Source of the DNA: Haberlea rhodopensis
Lineage: Eukaryota; Streptophyta; Magnoliopsida; Lamiales; Gesneriaceae
Reading direction: 5' to 3'
Assembly (NCBI GenBank): GCA_907163345.1
Contig: CAJQUN010000032.1
Location: 5,990,424 to 6,054,423 of the forward strand
Length of the DNA stretch: 64,000 nucleotides
Below, one piece after another: positions 10,661 to 20,723 of this stretch. A model generated the notes under the pieces. The model was given only the letters and a program-made list of their open reading frames with translations. It had not been told where the DNA came from and did not search any database. Position numbers and translations under genes: made by a program. Numbering within the stretch: the stretch's first letter is position 1; every line of letters starts with the position of its first letter.

Positions 10661-13560
10661 TGTTGGGTTTTGGAAATCCGAATAATCTTGGTTTATGTTA
10701 ACAAAACTTGTTATTTTGTTGCTAACATATTTCATCAAGTGTGCAGTTCATAGATCATAACTTAGAAGCTTGATGAATTACAAAGAAGTAGCTTGAAAAT
10801 ATCAAGCTGGACCAAGTCTGAAATCCTGGCAGAGCAGATTGTTTCGATCATATCTCATAGCTCAGATTTCGAAATGGCGTGCTTCCAAAGAGATTGAACA
10901 GCCAACTCAAAATACTAAAAGTCATATTTCACAACAGATCGGCTAGTTCGAATGTTATCAAGGTGAAAAGACGTATGCAAGATCGAGTTGTACCGCGAAG
11001 AAACAGCAAGCTGTTTCAGAGTGCAACTGTCAGTCTGTTGGGCATAACTCTTAGCTCGCTTATCGGAAAGGGACGATTCAGTATGTATTGGAACGCTAAG
11101 ACAAAGATCTACAAGTCATCATTGGAAGTCAAAGGCTGAATCGCACGTTAAGATGTCCAAAAAGCTTCTACAGGTCACGCCATGTGACGCCTGTAAGATC
11201 GAGCTGTTACAACAAGCGACTGTCAGTATGTTGGCCATAACTCTCAGCTCACTTATTGGAATGGAACGATTCAGTATGGGTTGGAAAGCTACGAAAAAGA
11301 TCTACAAGTCATTTTTGGAAGTAAAAGACTGAATCGGACTTTAAGATGGCCAAAAAGCTTCTGCAAGTCATGACATGTGCTGCTGCATCCAGCAAACAGA
11401 CAGCAGGAGCATCGCCTCGTATTTCGAGCATAACGCTCTCATACAAACTCGAAATAGAGCGATTCTTGATTCCGTGGAAAGCTAAGAGAAATGGCTACAA
11501 CTTTAATGTAGATCACTTTGCCCAGAAATCAAATAATCAAGAGATACAAGCAACAGATCAGAAGAGCAAGTTTATCAATCTGTTTTGTATCAAGCTGATT
11601 GTCCAGACTGATCCGGCCAGACTGATCTGCCTAGACTGATCCGGCCAGTCCGGTCCGAAATACAAAGAGCCCAGAAACCATAATATGACCGTTGCAAGCT
11701 TGGGAATGGTGCAGAACCTTCTCCAACGGGCATATTCTTGTGTCTAACGTATATATCATTACTTGGGGCTATATATACATGATTTGGAAGCTCAATAACA
11801 GCTGATTGAAGATCAATCCAAGCCTTCCAAAGCAAACCCACTTGGGATTCAATTGGGGAACTTCAAAGACAAAAGTTGCTAAATGAAGAGCACTCCCCAA
11901 ACCTTTGGCACCACTTACCTTGTGTTAGTTCCGGACCTTATCGATGAGATTTTAAAGATGACAAAACATTTCAGACCGGATCGAGTGAAATCATACTGAC
12001 CAGATCGATCGCCCAAAACAGATCAAGCTGGTAAGATGACAAAGCATATCAGACCGGATCGATGGATTTCAGACTGACTTTATCAAAGCTTCAAATCGAT
12101 CTCAATCTTTATCAGATCAGAGCAGTCAAGGATACATAAAGAATGGCTCCTCAGTCCGAATCATTAACGGCTATTTATTGTAGCATTTAATGTCGTAATT
12201 AATGCTACAAAGGACCAAAGACTGAAGATTGCCATAAAAGGTAAGAAGACAAAGAAGAGCCTACCTGATAGTCGCCGAAAGTATGAACCAGAACGGCAAG
12301 TATCCTGAAGAAGAAGACTGTAGCTTTCTCAGAGTTTAAGCAGAGTCAAAGTTGCACATTAAGGGAAATAATGTCGTTGGTACTTACAAGTATAAAAGGA
12401 TACAACAAAAGGAATATACAAGTCTCTCGCCGATCAATTGAAAAACGCACAAGAAAGCAAAACAGCACAAGCTTACAAGCTCAGAAGCTCTCGAGCTGAA
12501 ATTATTCTTAAGCACGATTATTTTGTAACACTTGATCATTTATGATCACTGTGCGCATCTTGTGTATTCTGTGTAGAAAAATAGAAGTGAGAAACATATT
12601 GTAACTGTCAGACAGAGTGTGTCTGAGCATTTCGAGTGACTAGGAGTTTCAGACTGGTAGTGGGGTAAATCCAGCCTGAATCGGGTTTGTACAACAGGAT
12701 TGTATAAATCAAAGTCTTCTAGTATAAACCTCCCTTAATTGGAAGAAGGGGAGACGTAGAAGGATTACACCACCTTCGAACTTCCAGAAACATATCCTGT
12801 GTATTATCTTTCTGCACTTGTTCTTTCATAATAGCCATCGGGCCGTTCTTACATATACAAGAACAGACCGTTCCGCACTTATACTTTCAGTGGTCTGTTC
12901 TGTACAAGAGTTGATTAAGAAACAGATTTCTTTCACTAATCCGAAAGAAATCACAAGGGATTAATTTTTACAAGGAGTGTTCATTCACCCCCCCCTCTAA
13001 ACACTCCGGACCGATCCTAACACCTTGCTATATCAGATCTAGTTAGAGATCATTTGTGCCATATATATTCACTCTATTCATTGTATATGAGAGCTTAATA
13101 GATGAGTGCATATCATTGTAACGGTTGATGATTTATCACAATCGATGAGAGGCTTTGTATGTGAGACATTAAAGAACATACATAGTTGAGTTGCTAGGAG
13201 TTCTAGTTGGATGGGACATTCCCAACTGGATCGGGTTTGTACAACGGGATTGTATAAATCAAAGTCTTCTAGTGGAATCCTTCCATGAGGTGGAAGAAGG
13301 GGAGACGTAGAAGGATTACACCACCTTCGAACTTCCATAAACAAATGCTTGTTTATTTACTTTCTTGCATATATTTAAAATGTCTTTCAAATGTTTAATC
13401 GGTTATAGAGCGAGTTATGTCGAGTGTCTTCCGCTCGGTTTTGTAACCGAACTCGATATAATTTCTCGGTGCAATTATTTCAAGAACACGAGCTATTGAA
13501 GCTCAAGTTAGTTGAACTCGGGTGTCGAATGGCAACCCACCCCCGGATTCGATCCTGACA
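10661..13560 (+). repeat. 3' LTR of the large-LTR element, split by a solo LTR
   Basis: It repeats the 5' LTR from TGTTGGGTTTTGG to GATCCTGACA. Removing the 1,100-bp solo LTR and one TSD leaves about 1,795 bp. It differs from the 5' LTR by a few per cent of substitutions (by eye) and by a contracted CCAGACTGATC array. This makes the insertion older than most others in the window. Confidence 0.9.
11923..13022 (+). repeat. Solo copia LTR inside the 3' LTR, TSD CCTTG
   Basis: The termini are TGTTAGTTCCGG...CCGATCCTAACA, with CCTTG at 11918-11922 and 13023-13027. The uninterrupted site is visible in the 5' LTR as ACTTACCTTGCTATATC. A TATA box TATAAAAGG is at 12391. The part 12681-12787 closely matches the module in the host LTR and in the SIRE-type LTR at 54747-54842. 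It also has one AGATCGATCGCCC word near 12002. Confidence 0.9.
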
Positions 13561-13565
13561 CGTAC

Positions 13566-14163
13566 AATTTTAATTCGAAATGAATAATAGTATACAAAAG
13601 CCTACTTACGGAATTTCAAAAGTATGAACATATTTGGTGCAAAAAGCTTCAAAAATTGGGTCTTATTCCTCACTGAAAATGGTTGCTGGTACTGTGCAAA
13701 CATGTGCAAAATTTGGTGTATTTTTGGATTCTTTTTGTGTGTGATTTATAGAGAAACTCGCCTGGTATTTGTAGGGATACAGATTGACAGTTACAACACC
13801 ATTAACACCCGCTAACCCACGATTTTATTCACCACATAGCTCCTCACTACTCCACGATTTGAAAATGTCAATTAATTGAGGAAGCTGGTAACTGTTCGGT
13901 CGGTTCGTTTGGTCGGTTGAGTTTGATTGGTTGAGCAGACTCGCGAAGTTGAGCAGATTGTCGCAAGTGGAGCTAATTCTACAAGTCGACATATTGGTTC
14001 CTTCATAGTTGGCAGGTTGAAATGTTGAGCATATTGCAAACTGAGCTTAATGAAGCATCGGTTGAGCTGATTCATACCATCTGCAAAGCTGATAAAAATG
14101 AATCTGTATAGCTGATTATAATGCATTTTGAGCTGATTTTAACTGTAGATTCGGGTCTTCACA
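13566..14163 (-). repeat. Minus-strand LTR, outer part (continuation)
   Basis: Continuation of the LTR begun at 7252. It ends at TCGGGTCTTCACA on the plus strand, which is a TGTGAAGACCC start on the minus strand. Small frames here (for example 13624-13815) lack any recognisable domain. Confidence 0.5.
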
Positions 14164-14393
14164 ATAGGTATTTGAAATGTTTTGTACTGACATATTAGAT
14201 CGTGTTCGGTTTCAAAACCGACCAGAAGATACTCAAAGTAAATGCTCTATTAAACATATTGTAAAATGTTTAAAAATAAATATACAAAAAAGAGATGATG
14301 CAAACAGTAAATACATACAAATTTGTTCCTGGATGTTTGAAAGTGATGTAACATTCTACATCTCTCATTCTTCCACCGCATGGAAGTAGGCAC
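14164..14393. other. Unassigned spacer
   Basis: AT-rich sequence with no recognisable gene, terminal repeat or RNA. Confidence 0.3.
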
Positions 14394-14505
14394 TCAGGGA
14401 CGGGGCCAAGGGTACACATGGGGCCCGCATACCCCCTTTATTTTTTACCATTAATTTTTTTTTAAAAAAAATTCACTCCCTCGAAATTTTTCTCTCGCTA
14501 TGCTA
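14394..14505 (+). mobile_element. hAT-like terminal fragment (tentative)
   Basis: CAGGGACGGGGCCAAGGG resembles the CAG(T/G)GGCGGA(T/G)CCAGG-type terminal repeats of non-autonomous plant hAT elements. An A/T-rich interior follows. Only one end is seen. Confidence 0.25.
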
Positions 14506-15803
14506 CTCGATACACTCTAGAGCACTTTGAGTTATACAACTCATTGTACAAATCCACTCCAGCCTAGTTAACTCTTACATCTAGAACTCCTAACACTCAG
14601 ACAATGGCAGACACAGGATTTTTGGGAAGCGGGGGTAAAAAAAATTTTAAATAAAATTTTTTAGGCCGAACAAAGTTTTAAGGGTCAAAATATAATTTAA
14701 TGGCTCTCCTTAAATTATATTTTTTTGGGCAAGTGGGGCACCCTTGCACTCAAATACACTAAAGTGGGATCACAAGTCACACAGCTAATTTACAAGTTAT
14801 CTTGTCAATGTATCTAGATGTCATATCAGACTATTTCAATATCACTATTCCATTTCAATTAACGTATACAATGTTTAGAGTATATTGAGTTCGCACAAAT
14901 GATCGCATAATTGATCTGATATAGCTTGACAAGAGGTGCCTTAAAATGGCCTTACTCTTAATTCAACATATATATCTTTGAAATTCCTCATAGGTCAATC
15001 TCTCCAAGTTATACTTCTTACGAGTTGAGAGGTGTATAAGATCGATTTTCATCCTCGAGCTTCTACTTCAAGTGTAGCGTTTGACATAGATATATTCATT
15101 TGATACACGGCTATGTCATTTGGAAAATGTCTTGTATGTATTGTGACAGCTTTGTATTATCTTTGACTTATCCAACATCCATATTGATCTTACTGGTCAT
15201 CTATTGTAACTCAGTTGTTTGTTGGCCTTATTGGTAACCCTTTGGTCAGCATACTCATTTTAGTCGGATGGTTGTTATTTGTGCATCGTAGTTTGGCTCC
15301 ACTAGTGTGTCTTTTCAACTTGGTAGATTATTCAACTGATCTTTATCAATTTAGCCCCGCTTGTTGCTTCAACATGGTTTAATAGTTAGTTGGGTTGGTT
15401 ATCCAGCTATACTAGTTATATCCGCTAGGTCGAGTAGGTTCATCTCCGCTGTCAGTGAGCCGACCTGGTCTAGTGAAGCTCTACTTGGCACTACAGTATC
15501 CGCAGATTGATTCAATTCTACTGATAACTCAGCTAGCCTAAGTTCAATTGTTCCGTATTGACCAGTTTTGTTGATCACTTAATTGGTCTGTATCGATCTG
15601 TTTTGTTGATCACTCAGCTGATCTGGATTATTAGATCAGTTTGTTGATTACATCAACTGGCTTGACTTCGTTGGGCTGAAACCTTCCAACTTCGCTGGTC
15701 TATTATGGTGAAAAGTAAATGTGTTGCACAATAAATAAATTCATAACACAATAACAAGTTTAGTTAACATCAAAATAAAAATGATTCAGGTTCACAGAAC
15801 CAG
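14506..15803 (-). repeat. Decayed SIRE-like copia LTR
   Basis: On the minus strand this begins near 15803 with ...TTTTGATGTTAACTAAACTTG, matching the start of the LTR at 7916 (TTTTGATGTTAACAAAACTTG). It ends near 14510-14600 with GTTAGGAGTTCTAG and TTGTACAA..GTTGTATAA..TCAAAG, matching the later part of that LTR. It is interrupted at about 14600-14757 by another A/T-rich fragment with a CAG...GGCAGACACAGG edge. Heavy divergence marks it as one of the oldest copies here. Confidence 0.5.
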
Positions 15804-16004
15804 AGGCGGACCCAGGGTGCTGGAGGCACCCACACCTCCCAAAAAAACTGTAATTCAAAAAATAATTTATTTTTAAAAAAATTCTGCCCTTATTTTTTAT
15901 AAAACAAAATTTTACCCCCTCATTTTTTTTTACCCTTAAAAGTTTTTCAAAAAAGTTTTTTGCTCCCCAATTTTATTTTTTTTGCTTTCGCCTGCACAAA
16001 AGCC
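15798..16004 (+). mobile_element. hAT-like terminal fragment (tentative)
   Basis: CAGAGGCGGACCCAGGGTG resembles a non-autonomous hAT terminal repeat and is followed by T-rich sequence and homopolymers. No matching far end was identified. Confidence 0.3.
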
Positions 16005-16299
16005 AACATAATGTGAAGACGATGAAATTGAAGAAAGCCCAAAAAAAGTTAGATAAAGCGAAGAATAGATACCAACATAGCTTCGTTACGCGTATGATTT
16101 CAAAAGGCAAGACCAGATTAAATCTGAATCAATAAAGTTAATTTTTAATTTATTTAAAACGTGCGCTAAAAAGAGAAGACAATAATGAAGTACGCACTTT
16201 TTCCCTACCCTTTAATATGATAAATAGTGTTATTTTTTTATTTTTATTTTTAGTTTAACAAGGTATCTAGATTTGCGCCAGATTAATTTTTGGGTGACG
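16005..16299. other. Unassigned AT-rich spacer
   Basis: No gene or repeat boundary recognised. Confidence 0.3.
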
Positions 16300-16546
16300 A
16301 CTCCGGCCCCTCAGGACCACCACCAGGTAAATCGAGGGATGTGCACGGATGACAGGTTTCTGAAGGAGTGGACCAACATGACCCGAACCTAGGACAAACT
16401 CCTACAATATTTCAGTGGAGAATTTGTCCACAAGAGATTCGAACCTACCACGTCGGCGGAATCTCCCAACATCACCTCAACCCTTATCAATCCGTCTATG
16501 CCCCTGGGGCAATAGTGTTATTTCTTAATTAGCGGCGTGGAGAGCA

Positions 16547-16584
<38 letters not shown>

Positions 16585-16668
16585 TGCTCTCCACGCCGCT
16601 AATTAAGAAATAACACTATTGCCCCAGGGGCATAGACGGATTGATAAGGGTTGAGGTGATGTTGGGAG

Positions 16669-16671
<3 letters not shown>
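16300..16671 (-). repeat. SINE-like sequence with an RNA polymerase III B-box motif (tentative)
   Basis: On the minus strand GGTAGGTTCGAATCT (about 16433-16447) fits the B-box consensus GWTCRANNC of tRNA-derived SINEs. The segment between the palindrome and about 16300 is non-coding and not AT-rich, unlike its surroundings. I see no convincing A box and no poly(A)/poly(T) tail, so the identification is weak. Confidence 0.25.
16460..16671. repeat. Perfect 212-bp palindrome
   Basis: The 91-bp left arm (16460-16550) is the exact reverse complement of the right arm (16581-16671). The central 30 bp is TA repeat and is itself self-complementary, so the whole block is a palindrome centred between 16565 and 16566. 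The outermost pairs are AATCTCCC/GGGAGATT; pairing stops at 16459/16672. Confidence 0.97.

Positions 16672-16733
<62 letters not shown>
16671..16733. repeat. TA microsatellite next to the palindrome
   Basis: About 31 uninterrupted TA dinucleotides start at the outer end of the right palindrome arm. Confidence 0.95.
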
Positions 16734-16735
<2 letters not shown>

Positions 16736-18185
16736 ACATAAAACAGATTATATTAGCGAAAAGAAGCTATAAATGTCTAAGTAACAACTATAACATCCAC
16801 GCTATTCTTAGGAGTAAGATAATTAGACCAACAGAAATTAAATTCCAACTTTAAACATAGGTAAAAACAAAGACATCCCGATATAGTCTCATATAGATAC
16901 GGCAGAGAAGGTGGACGGGGAAATTTATTGGCTTAGTAGCATACTTAGTTTATTCATAGATACATGCATGTGTACCTAAGCTCATGGATTCAGTTCAACT
17001 AATATATTTTTTTATTTTGAGTTTTCAAAAAAAAAAAATTACAAAAGCTCAATGATTACTATCATTATTTAAAAAACATGAAAAAGAAAAAAATTCAACA
17101 TCCATGAAAATTTTCGGAAATCGTGTATAAGTTGTTTTGGGTACGGAATTTTTAACCTTCTGAGTAGGATTTTGATAATCTAATTAGTCGAAATTTGATC
17201 TTTGTACAATAAATAGATTTTCTTTTGTACTTTTAGTCATTCTTTTATTTTAGTGTGCTATGTCAGTACACCGGTAAAAAAAACTGAAGATTGAAAAAAA
17301 ATCAATTTATTACGCTAAGACCAAACATATGAACAGATATCTATATAGATCAATTAGTCGGATATTTTTCTTGTAATCTTACATTAGTATTTGTAAGTAA
17401 ACCTAACTATAATTTTTTGTCAACCATAATCCATATGAAAACTCACCCACAAATGTGTTAGAATGTATGTGTTAATGTAGGGTAATATGGATTAAACCCG
17501 TTGAAAATTAGTGTCATTTTGGGGTAAAAAAATGAATGTGGTAAGATTTAATAATCTGTCAGGTAATATTTGGGTCAAAGACGTCTCATAGAGTCATAGT
17601 GGAGAATAGCATGAAAAACAAAATTACTAAATTATATATATTCTAATTTCCTTTATTAAGAAGTGCTTAGGTTCAATTAAGCTTGGTGATCTAAAATTAA
17701 TCACAACTTAGTATATGTGCGCGTGTATCTAAAAATAAATATATAACTATTATTTTATTCAAAACTTTGGTTACTTTCACAATGATTATCACCAATATAT
17801 ATATATATATATATACTTACTCTTAAAGCAAGAAGTTTAAACATGTACTTAATGTTTAGGCTGTACAGTTTTACAGAATTATTTAATTGAATCATTATCA
17901 CAAATTATAATTTTTGGTAGAGGAAATTAAAAAAAGAGCCTCATAGAATATGTGGACATTTGCAATATTAGAGTCAATTTTTAGGGTTAATCAATTATAT
18001 AAATTATTTTTAAACAATAGTAGTCTACATAAATATTTTTATCAAATATAGTCTCACAAACTAATTTCTGTGGGACTATATTTAATAAAAAAAATATTTT
18101 TGTGTGACTATTTTTGTTAAAAAAAATTGTTTGAACCTTTATTTGATTAATTTAAAAGTTTGATACTATTATTATAAATATCTTT
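16734..18185. other. AT-rich intergenic DNA, nothing assigned
   Basis: A/T-rich with small microsatellites (TA at about 17793-17812). CTAATTAGTCGAAATTTGAT at about 17179 resembles CTAATTGGTCAAAATTTGAT near 34812, hinting at a shared old repeat. No coding frame of note. Confidence 0.4.
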
Positions 18186-18190
18186 ATTTT

Positions 18191-18858
18191 TGTAAGGAGT
18201 ACGTTCCGCTTTAATCCCGATTGATACCTGCAATCAAGAAACAAAGCACTCAAAGTATACAATTCAATATAAATCAATAACTGAAATGCAAACAAGAGTT
18301 AAAGGATTAGGGCTCAGGTCGAGCTGGGTATCCAAACAACGTCGTCACCGGGGAACCAAGGTATCGTATCCAACAGATGGAGACACACTCTGCCCGAGAG
18401 CACTGCCCGAGACCACACTGCCCGAGCGCTGCCCAAGCACACAGCCAAGCACAGCCGCTGCCACAGCACCAAAGCACCAAGCTTTCTCACGGCAAGCAAC
18501 GGAAACCACCCAACGACCGGAGCACAAAGCCACGGCCAGCCACCACTGGAACATGAACACGAAGGGAAGGGGTAGGCAAAAATACACAGAGTATTTTCTG
18601 GTTTCAGTAGTCACTCTTAACCTCATCATTAACCATGCCATACATAAAGGCACCGAGGGAGACGAAAAGAGGAGGGTGCAATTTCCGAAGAGATGAACCA
18701 GCTGAAGAGGCGGCAGAAGCTTCTGGATCCGTGGGGGGGGGGGGGGGGGGGGGAGATGAAGAGAAAGGGTGAGATGGTAATGGGCTGCAAGGTTTAGGGT
18801 ATAGGGAGAAGGGCCAAAGCCCATCAGACAGGAAAGGTAATGGGCCAAAAACTCAACA
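18191..18858 (-). repeat. 3' LTR of the copia element
   Basis: The plus-strand termini are TGTAAGGAGT...AACTCAACA. It differs from the other LTR by about four substitutions and a few indels, including a 10-bp indel and a different poly-G length. It contains several CTGCCCGAG words (about 18390-18430) and a run of about 20 or more Gs at about 18733-18754. Confidence 0.93.
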
Positions 18859-18872
18859 AATCTCCACCTTGG
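18859..18872 (-). other. Polypurine tract of the copia element
   Basis: On the minus strand CCAAGGTGGAGATT lies directly before the LTR start TGTTGAG. It primes plus-strand DNA synthesis. Confidence 0.8.
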
Positions 18873-19107
18873 CACAATTCCGGCTCCACCTCGCCGTAAG
18901 GATAACCCAATAGATGACTCATCATCGCCCAAAAGGTCCCCACAACACACAAAGCATTGTGTGGACCAAGTTCTTGTCATAGCACACAGCACAGACAAAG
19001 AACACAGACAATAACCAACACAAAGAGGTTAAAGTCAATAACCGGGGTAACAATCATATAACACGCACACAGCAGTTATACAAATCAAAATAGTTAACAC
19101 CTAGTAA

Positions 19108-20490
19108 TCAATCACCTGTATCAAATTTCAAAATTTTAAGACATGATTGTAGTTTAGAAATAGGTAAACACTTAGTTCCCATATCAGCAGGATTATATTC
19201 AGAAGGTATCTTTTCAAGATTAACTAATCCTTTAGCCACTACATCCCTAATGTAATGAAATCTAACATCAATATGCTTAGTGCGGTCATGAAACACAGGA
19301 TTCTTACACAATTGAATACCAGACTGAGAATCAGAAAATACCTCTACCTTACCTTCAAGCAAGCTAAGTTCAGAGATCAAACCTTTCAGCCAGACAGCTT
19401 CCTTCAAAGCTTCTGTTACAGCAACATATTCTGATTCCGTTGTCGACAAGGCAACGATATGATGCAGCTGCGATTTCCAACTTATACATGCTCCACACAA
19501 AGTAAAAACATAAGAAGTAGTAGATTTTCTATTGTCTTTATCATTCGCATAATTAGAATCCACATAACCATTCAATTTAACACCACCAGCATATTTAGAA
19601 AAACATAAGCCATAATGCATAGAGTTTTTCAAATATCGCAACAACCACTTAACAGCATTCCAATGTACCACACCAGGGTTAGACATATATCTACTTAAGC
19701 AGCTAACAGCATAAGCAATGTCAGGTCTAGTGCTAACCATCAAATACATTATAGACCCAATAGCATTTGAATACGGTACATTTTTCATGACATCAAAGTC
19801 AGCATCAGTTTTGGGACTTTGATCTTTACTTAGCACAAAATGAGCAGCTAAGGGCACGTTAACAGGTTTTGCATCAAACATGGAAAATTTCTTCAAAATT
19901 TTCTCTACATAAGAAGTTTGCTTTAACCAGAGAGTAGATTCCTTCCTATATCTAACAATGTCCATGCCTAGGATTCTACTAGCATCTCCTAAGAACTTCA
20001 TATCAAATTTATCACTTAGACAGTTCTTAATATGCTCAATGGATTTCAGACAAGGACTAGCAATCAACATGTCATCCACATAAATCAACAAGAAAACAGG
20101 CACTGGCATTTTATCCTTAAAATACAAGCAATGATCAAAAGAGCTTCTTTTAAATTTTAAGGTAAGCATGCATTCATCGAACTTCTTATTCCATTGCCTA
20201 GGTGACTGCTTTAGGCCATACAAGGATTTATTAAGCAAACAAACATGACTAGGGTTCTTTGAGTCAACAAAACCATCAGGTTGTTTCATGAAAATCTTTT
20301 CATCTAAGTCACCATGCAAAAAAGCAGTTTTAACATCCATCTGTTTAAGTTCCCAATTAAAGTGAGCAACAAGTGATAATAAAATTCTCACAGTAGTAAA
20401 CTTAACAACAGGAGCAAAGATTTCAGTATAGTCAATACCCTCTCTTTGAGTAAAACCTTTTGCAACTAGCCTAGCTTTATATCTAACAGA
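19108..20490 (-). pseudogene. Copia reverse transcriptase (most) and RNase H
   Basis: From about 20490 downwards the frame reads RYKARLVAKGFTQREGIDYT, then MDVKTAFLHGDLDE, then the RT active-site motif YVDD in LLIYVDDMLIAS. RNase H follows with YVDSNYANDKDNRKSTTSYV, STTESEYVAVTEA, a second catalytic Asp in VFSDSQSGIQL, and KHIDVRFHYIRD. These are the conserved copia RT-RH blocks of the Tork/Tnt1 type. The frame is open to its natural stop at 19108. It is separated from upstream RT by a single-base frame change near 20487, so this part would not be translated with the rest. Confidence 0.9.
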
Positions 20491-20723
20491 ATAACTTCAT
20501 TCTTTACCTTAAATAACCACTTGCAATCTACCAAAGAGCAATTAACAGGTTTAGGTACAAGAGTCCATGTATGATTCACAACTAAAGAATGCATCTCATC
20601 TTTCATGGCACTAAGCCAATGCACAGCATTTTTAGATTTCAAAGCTTCATTATAGATCTTAGGCTCACAATTATCAATAGACTCAAACATATATGAAAAC
20701 ATGCGATGTGAGGTGAAAATCAT
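20466..20723 (-). pseudogene. Copia pol segment: integrase/RT junction and RT N-terminus
   Basis: It reads FESIDNCEPKIYNEALKSKN, WLSAMKDEMHSL and TWTLVPKPVNCSLVDCKWLF, the standard start of copia RT. It is out of frame with both neighbours. The change near 20690-20710 separates it from integrase, and another near 20487 from the rest of RT. Single-base indels explain both. Confidence 0.85.

Larger units (their letters stand above)
7916..13560 (+). mobile_element. Non-autonomous large-LTR retrotransposon (LARD-like), TSD CGTAC
   Basis: Two long LTRs (7916-9802 and 10661-13560, the latter interrupted) flank only about 860 bp of non-coding DNA that has an iMet PBS and a terminal PPT. CGTAC duplicates the target on both sides. 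No gag or pol remnant is visible, so the element must use proteins from another element. Its LTR organisation and AAAGGGGGAGA tracts point to a SIRE/Maximus-type copia partner. It sits inside the LTR at 7252-14163 and is itself the target of the solo LTR at 11923-13022. Confidence 0.85.

Noticed and set aside
13624..13815. 63-codon frame as a possible small host gene
   Set aside because: It lies wholly within an LTR and has no domain or homologue that I recognise.
18345..18998. 217-codon minus-strand frame across the copia LTR
   Set aside because: It runs through the LTR, PPT and poly-G tract, has low-complexity Pro runs from the G run, and a similar frame recurs in the other LTR. It is a repeat shadow.
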